Part shown: positions 61,925-64,000 of the stretch, piece by piece | How the letters are laid out: the number at the start of each line of letters is the position of its first letter | Position numbering within the stretch: the stretch's first letter is position 1 | DNA from: Lysinibacillus sp. KCTC 33748 | GTDB lineage: Bacteria > Bacillota > Bacilli > Bacillales_A > Planococcaceae | Reading direction: 5' to 3' | DNA: 64,000 nucleotides | Assembly: GCF_002237755.1 (NCBI RefSeq) | Contig: NZ_MWSJ01000011.1 | Coordinates: 1 to 64,000 of the forward strand | Notes under the pieces: generated by a model | Told to the model about the DNA's origin: nothing | Databases searched by the model: none | What the model saw: the letters and a program-made list of their open reading frames with translations, nothing else | Position numbers and translations under genes: made by a program

Positions 61925-63100
61925 ATGAACTATTTTACAATATTTGCATCTAAGAACAACATTGATGATATTGAGTTTAAAATTTCAGATGTTTTTGCAA
62001 AAGGTTTTGCCATTGGTAAAAATGAAAACGAGTATTTATTAAAGTCTAAGGCGCTGTTTAAAAAACATAAATTAATCATTAGAGTCATGTCTGAAGATAC
62101 GAATCCAAACTACTTCGTTAATAATATTTCTGGGATGATGGGGTTTTACGATAACATTCCTTTTGAAGATGATCATTTAAAAGAATTAGTGTTGACTCAA
62201 ATAGCCGTTTTAAATACAGTGATTGCGATTGAATCAGAAAAAGAGATACATGAAGACCAGATGCTGTTATTTACGGAACTGCTATCAAAAATAGGGGGGA
62301 TTGGCTTTTTACCGAATGGCACTTTGTTAGCCGATGAAGGAGCGGTTATTGTTTATCCTGACGGGCAATCAGGACCGTCCAATTTCAGACCCCATGCGTG
62401 TACACGCAAGGTTATGGGACAAGAGGTGACATCAGAAGAAGGCGAGCAAAGAAAAAATAAAACGATAGCCTATTTAAAAGAAAAAGCTATTCTATATACA
62501 GCTTCCCTTCCTCAACTCCCAGCAATAGAGGCTTGTCAGTTTAAAACCAAAGAAGACATTGCTAGAAGAGCAGTAGCTCTGTTAATTGTCATTCAATTTG
62601 CTTGTGATGTGGCACAAGGCGGAAATGTGGAAGAATCGCGAGACTTTTTCATCAATATGTTACGCACATATAAAGTGGAAAACTATCTAACTGAAAATGA
62701 AAGAGACTTTTTACAAGCTTCAGAACCAGATGTGCAAAAAGCCATTAATATTTCATGGCAATACGAGGCTTATTGGGCACTTATTTGGGCACTTGGCTTT
62801 GTTGAAGAACTCGATTTTCCTGATGAAGTATGCGATTGCGAGTATGCCATTCAAGTTGTTTCTAACTGTGAAACGTTTGAACAACTTTATCTTCAAGCTG
62901 TCATGCGTAGTCAGGAAGAGATTTTAGATGAAGCCGACAAAATTTACAGATATCATTGGGCTTGTGTAGATAGTCGTATACAAGAACGACCAGCTCCTGC
63001 GGGGATGAATGAAAGTATCGTTATGGAAAGACGTAGGGGCTTGTTCTGGATAATAGGGCATCGCAATGAAGACTGGGATACAATTTCAATGGATACTTAA
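61925..63100 (+). CDS. DUF4272 domain protein
   Basis: A 391-residue cytoplasmic protein. The N-terminal part (about 1-150) is a small alpha/beta domain with DMLLFTELLSKIGGIGFLPN-like sequence. From about 175 the DUF4272 domain follows, with EDIARRAVALLIVIQFACDV and SWQYEAYWALIWALGFVEEL then FPDEVCDCE, and an RRRGLFWIIGH end. The function of DUF4272 is unknown; members are often near polymorphic-toxin immunity genes. The ATG has GGGGAGAG upstream. It may be read from the merR transcript (57 nt gap). Confidence 0.82.
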   Translation: MNYFTIFASKNNIDDIEFKISDVFAKGFAIGKNENEYLLKSKALFKKHKLIIRVMSEDTNPNYFVNNISGMMGFYDNIPFEDDHLKELVLTQIAVLNTVIAIESEKEIHEDQMLLFTELLSKIGGIGFLPNGTLLADEGAVIVYPDGQSGPSNFRPHACTRKVMGQEVTSEEGEQRKNKTIAYLKEKAILYTASLPQLPAIEACQFKTKEDIARRAVALLIVIQFACDVAQGGNVEESRDFFINMLRTYKVENYLTENERDFLQASEPDVQKAINISWQYEAYWALIWALGFVEELDFPDEVCDCEYAIQVVSNCETFEQLYLQAVMRSQEEILDEADKIYRYHWACVDSRIQERPAPAGMNESIVMERRRGLFWIIGHRNEDWDTISMDT

Positions 63101-63106
63101 ACATAA

Positions 63107-63148
63107 AGAAAAATAGCAAACTAGTAGGTTGAGCTAGTTTGCTATTTT
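63107..63148. terminator. bidirectional terminator between DUF4272 and erythromycin esterase genes
   Basis: AAAATAGCAAACTAG and CTAGTTTGCTATTTT are perfectly complementary around a 9-nt loop. Confidence 0.9.
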
Positions 63149-63155
63149 AACAATA

Positions 63156-64000
63156 TTATTTAATATAATTAGGCTTACTTACCTTATCAATCAGAAGAAG
63201 GCCATCATATTGATCCCGCGGAACAAGACTTTCCTGAATCATTCCCCAGCTATACGATAAACGTGGTTCAAACATCCATGAGTTTCCTCGTTCATTTTGA
63301 CGGTTTCGCATGTCGATAAATGTGTACGGTTTATTTGATGACGAAAGAATATCCTCGACAGATCCCTTTATAGGAGGTAAAACGGTCATAGGTTCACCCA
63401 TATTGTTTGCTGTTTCGCCACTAGCCATATAAAGGCCAAGTACATAGCTATATTTCTTGTAGATATCTGGTAGACGCTCACCCATTAACTTTACCGGGTA
63501 AGGAGAACCCATTACTTCGGATTGTGCTTTACGAATATGGTCATTATGCGCCCAGACGATAAACTTTTCAGTCGGATAAATCTCCTCTGCCAACCAAAGT
63601 AGGTTTTCCATCATTGCTTGGTCACGCCATTCCATTGTCTTATAAAAAGACTCAGGGTTATATTTTTCTAGATCAATATTTGATTGAATTGATAGTTCTA
63701 CATATTCGTCTGCTAAACGGATACGGTCAGCCAAAGTACGTTCCATAAGTTTTACAATATGTGGCTCGCTAGGATAAGCTGCTTGTAACTCTTTTTCTTT
63801 AAGCTGTACTTGTGATTTTACTTGTTTATACACGTCGATAATGCTAGGTTTCGCCTCTTGGTAGCCTTTTAAATCCTTACCGAAGCTCCAATCAGCAAGT
63901 TGCTTCTCTACTTCACTGAACTGTTTCGCAAGCTGACTATTTTGTAGCCAGTCACCGTTCGTAAATGCATTTTGCTGTTGAATATCAAAGCCTGCTAATT
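63156..64000 (-). CDS. erythromycin esterase family protein, partial
   Basis: The frame is open to the window end on the minus strand, so the N-terminal part lies beyond 64000. The visible 280 residues begin AGFDIQQQNAF and contain WRDQAMMENLLWLAEEIYP and KFIVWAHNDHIRK, the erythromycin esterase (EreA/EreB/succinoglycan biosynthesis-like) signature with the catalytic His in AHNDH, plus TFIDMRN near the C-terminus. Family members open macrolide lactones or act on unknown esters. A GTG at 63833 is internal and is not the start. Confidence 0.85.
   Translation of the reverse strand, partial: LAGFDIQQQNAFTNGDWLQNSQLAKQFSEVEKQLADWSFGKDLKGYQEAKPSIIDVYKQVKSQVQLKEKELQAAYPSEPHIVKLMERTLADRIRLADEYVELSIQSNIDLEKYNPESFYKTMEWRDQAMMENLLWLAEEIYPTEKFIVWAHNDHIRKAQSEVMGSPYPVKLMGERLPDIYKKYSYVLGLYMASGETANNMGEPMTVLPPIKGSVEDILSSSNKPYTFIDMRNRQNERGNSWMFEPRLSYSWGMIQESLVPRDQYDGLLLIDKVSKPNYIK

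Noticed and set aside
1..64000. CRISPR array, prophage, complete insertion sequence or biosynthetic gene cluster
   Set aside because: No regularly spaced direct repeats, cas genes, phage structural genes, transposase or integrase frames, or NRPS/PKS genes are visible; the acyl-CoA synthetase and ligases are single metabolic genes.

Overview
The window is AT-rich chromosomal DNA from a spore-forming Bacillaceae-type Firmicute, most like Lysinibacillus or a close relative. Support for this includes strong GGAGG ribosome binding sites, many TTG/GTG starts, a sigW-rsiW pair followed by cdaA-cdaR-glmM, a glmS ribozyme, a T-box leader, a Fur-type iron operon, the spore protein Tlp and a Tyr-type tRNA with a long variable arm. 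I assigned the genus from general resemblance; no search was run. There is no prophage, complete insertion sequence or CRISPR array.

Layout. 0-3 kb: the end of an rRNA operon (5S), an acyl-CoA synthetase on the minus strand, and six tRNA genes (Asn, Glu, Val, Tyr, Gln, Lys). 3-13 kb: core genes, namely arginase, the cell-envelope stress sigma factor SigW with its anti-sigma factor, the c-di-AMP cyclase CdaA with its regulator CdaR, and the amino-sugar enzymes GlmM and GlmS. CdaA-CdaR-GlmM and GlmS join second-messenger control to peptidoglycan precursor supply, and GlmS is under a GlcN6P-sensing ribozyme. 13-21 kb: tRNA hydroxylase TrhO, small membrane and secreted proteins, Tlp, a second ECF sigma/anti-sigma pair and a drug-efflux MFS protein. 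21.6-23 kb: a decayed patch with a nitroreductase remnant, a T-box leader and only the C-terminal domain of a tyrosyl-tRNA synthetase. 23-27 kb: a four-gene Fur-controlled iron-siderophore ABC operon. 27.7-34 kb: oleate hydratase, a chemoreceptor, acetyltransferases and a hydrolase. 34-44.5 kb: a TetR-controlled thiol/monooxygenase pair, two ABC exporter modules, and a MocR regulator next to D-Ala-D-Ala ligase. 44.8-49 kb: two serine hydrolases, a cupin and a YunG-like protein. 49.5-52.2 kb: a quinone-detoxification cluster (FMN reductase, ring-cleaving dioxygenase, flavin reductase) behind an MhqR-like operator. 52-64 kb: aldo-keto reductase, IclR regulator, amino-acid permease, AI-2E transporter, MATE efflux with a neighbouring MerR regulator, a DUF4272 protein and a partial erythromycin esterase.

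The most unusual structure is a dispersed, modular, palindrome-rich non-coding repeat with at least eight full or partial copies. Several copies sit in regulatory positions: between the glmS ribozyme and the glmS start codon, between the T-box and the tyrS remnant, inside the quinone cluster, and directly upstream of the merR gene. A second, GC-rich inverted-repeat element and a TGGGACA-type hairpin element are also present. Several broken genes (two GNATs, a GntR, a nitroreductase, TyrRS and small unknowns) show active gene decay in the accessory intervals.
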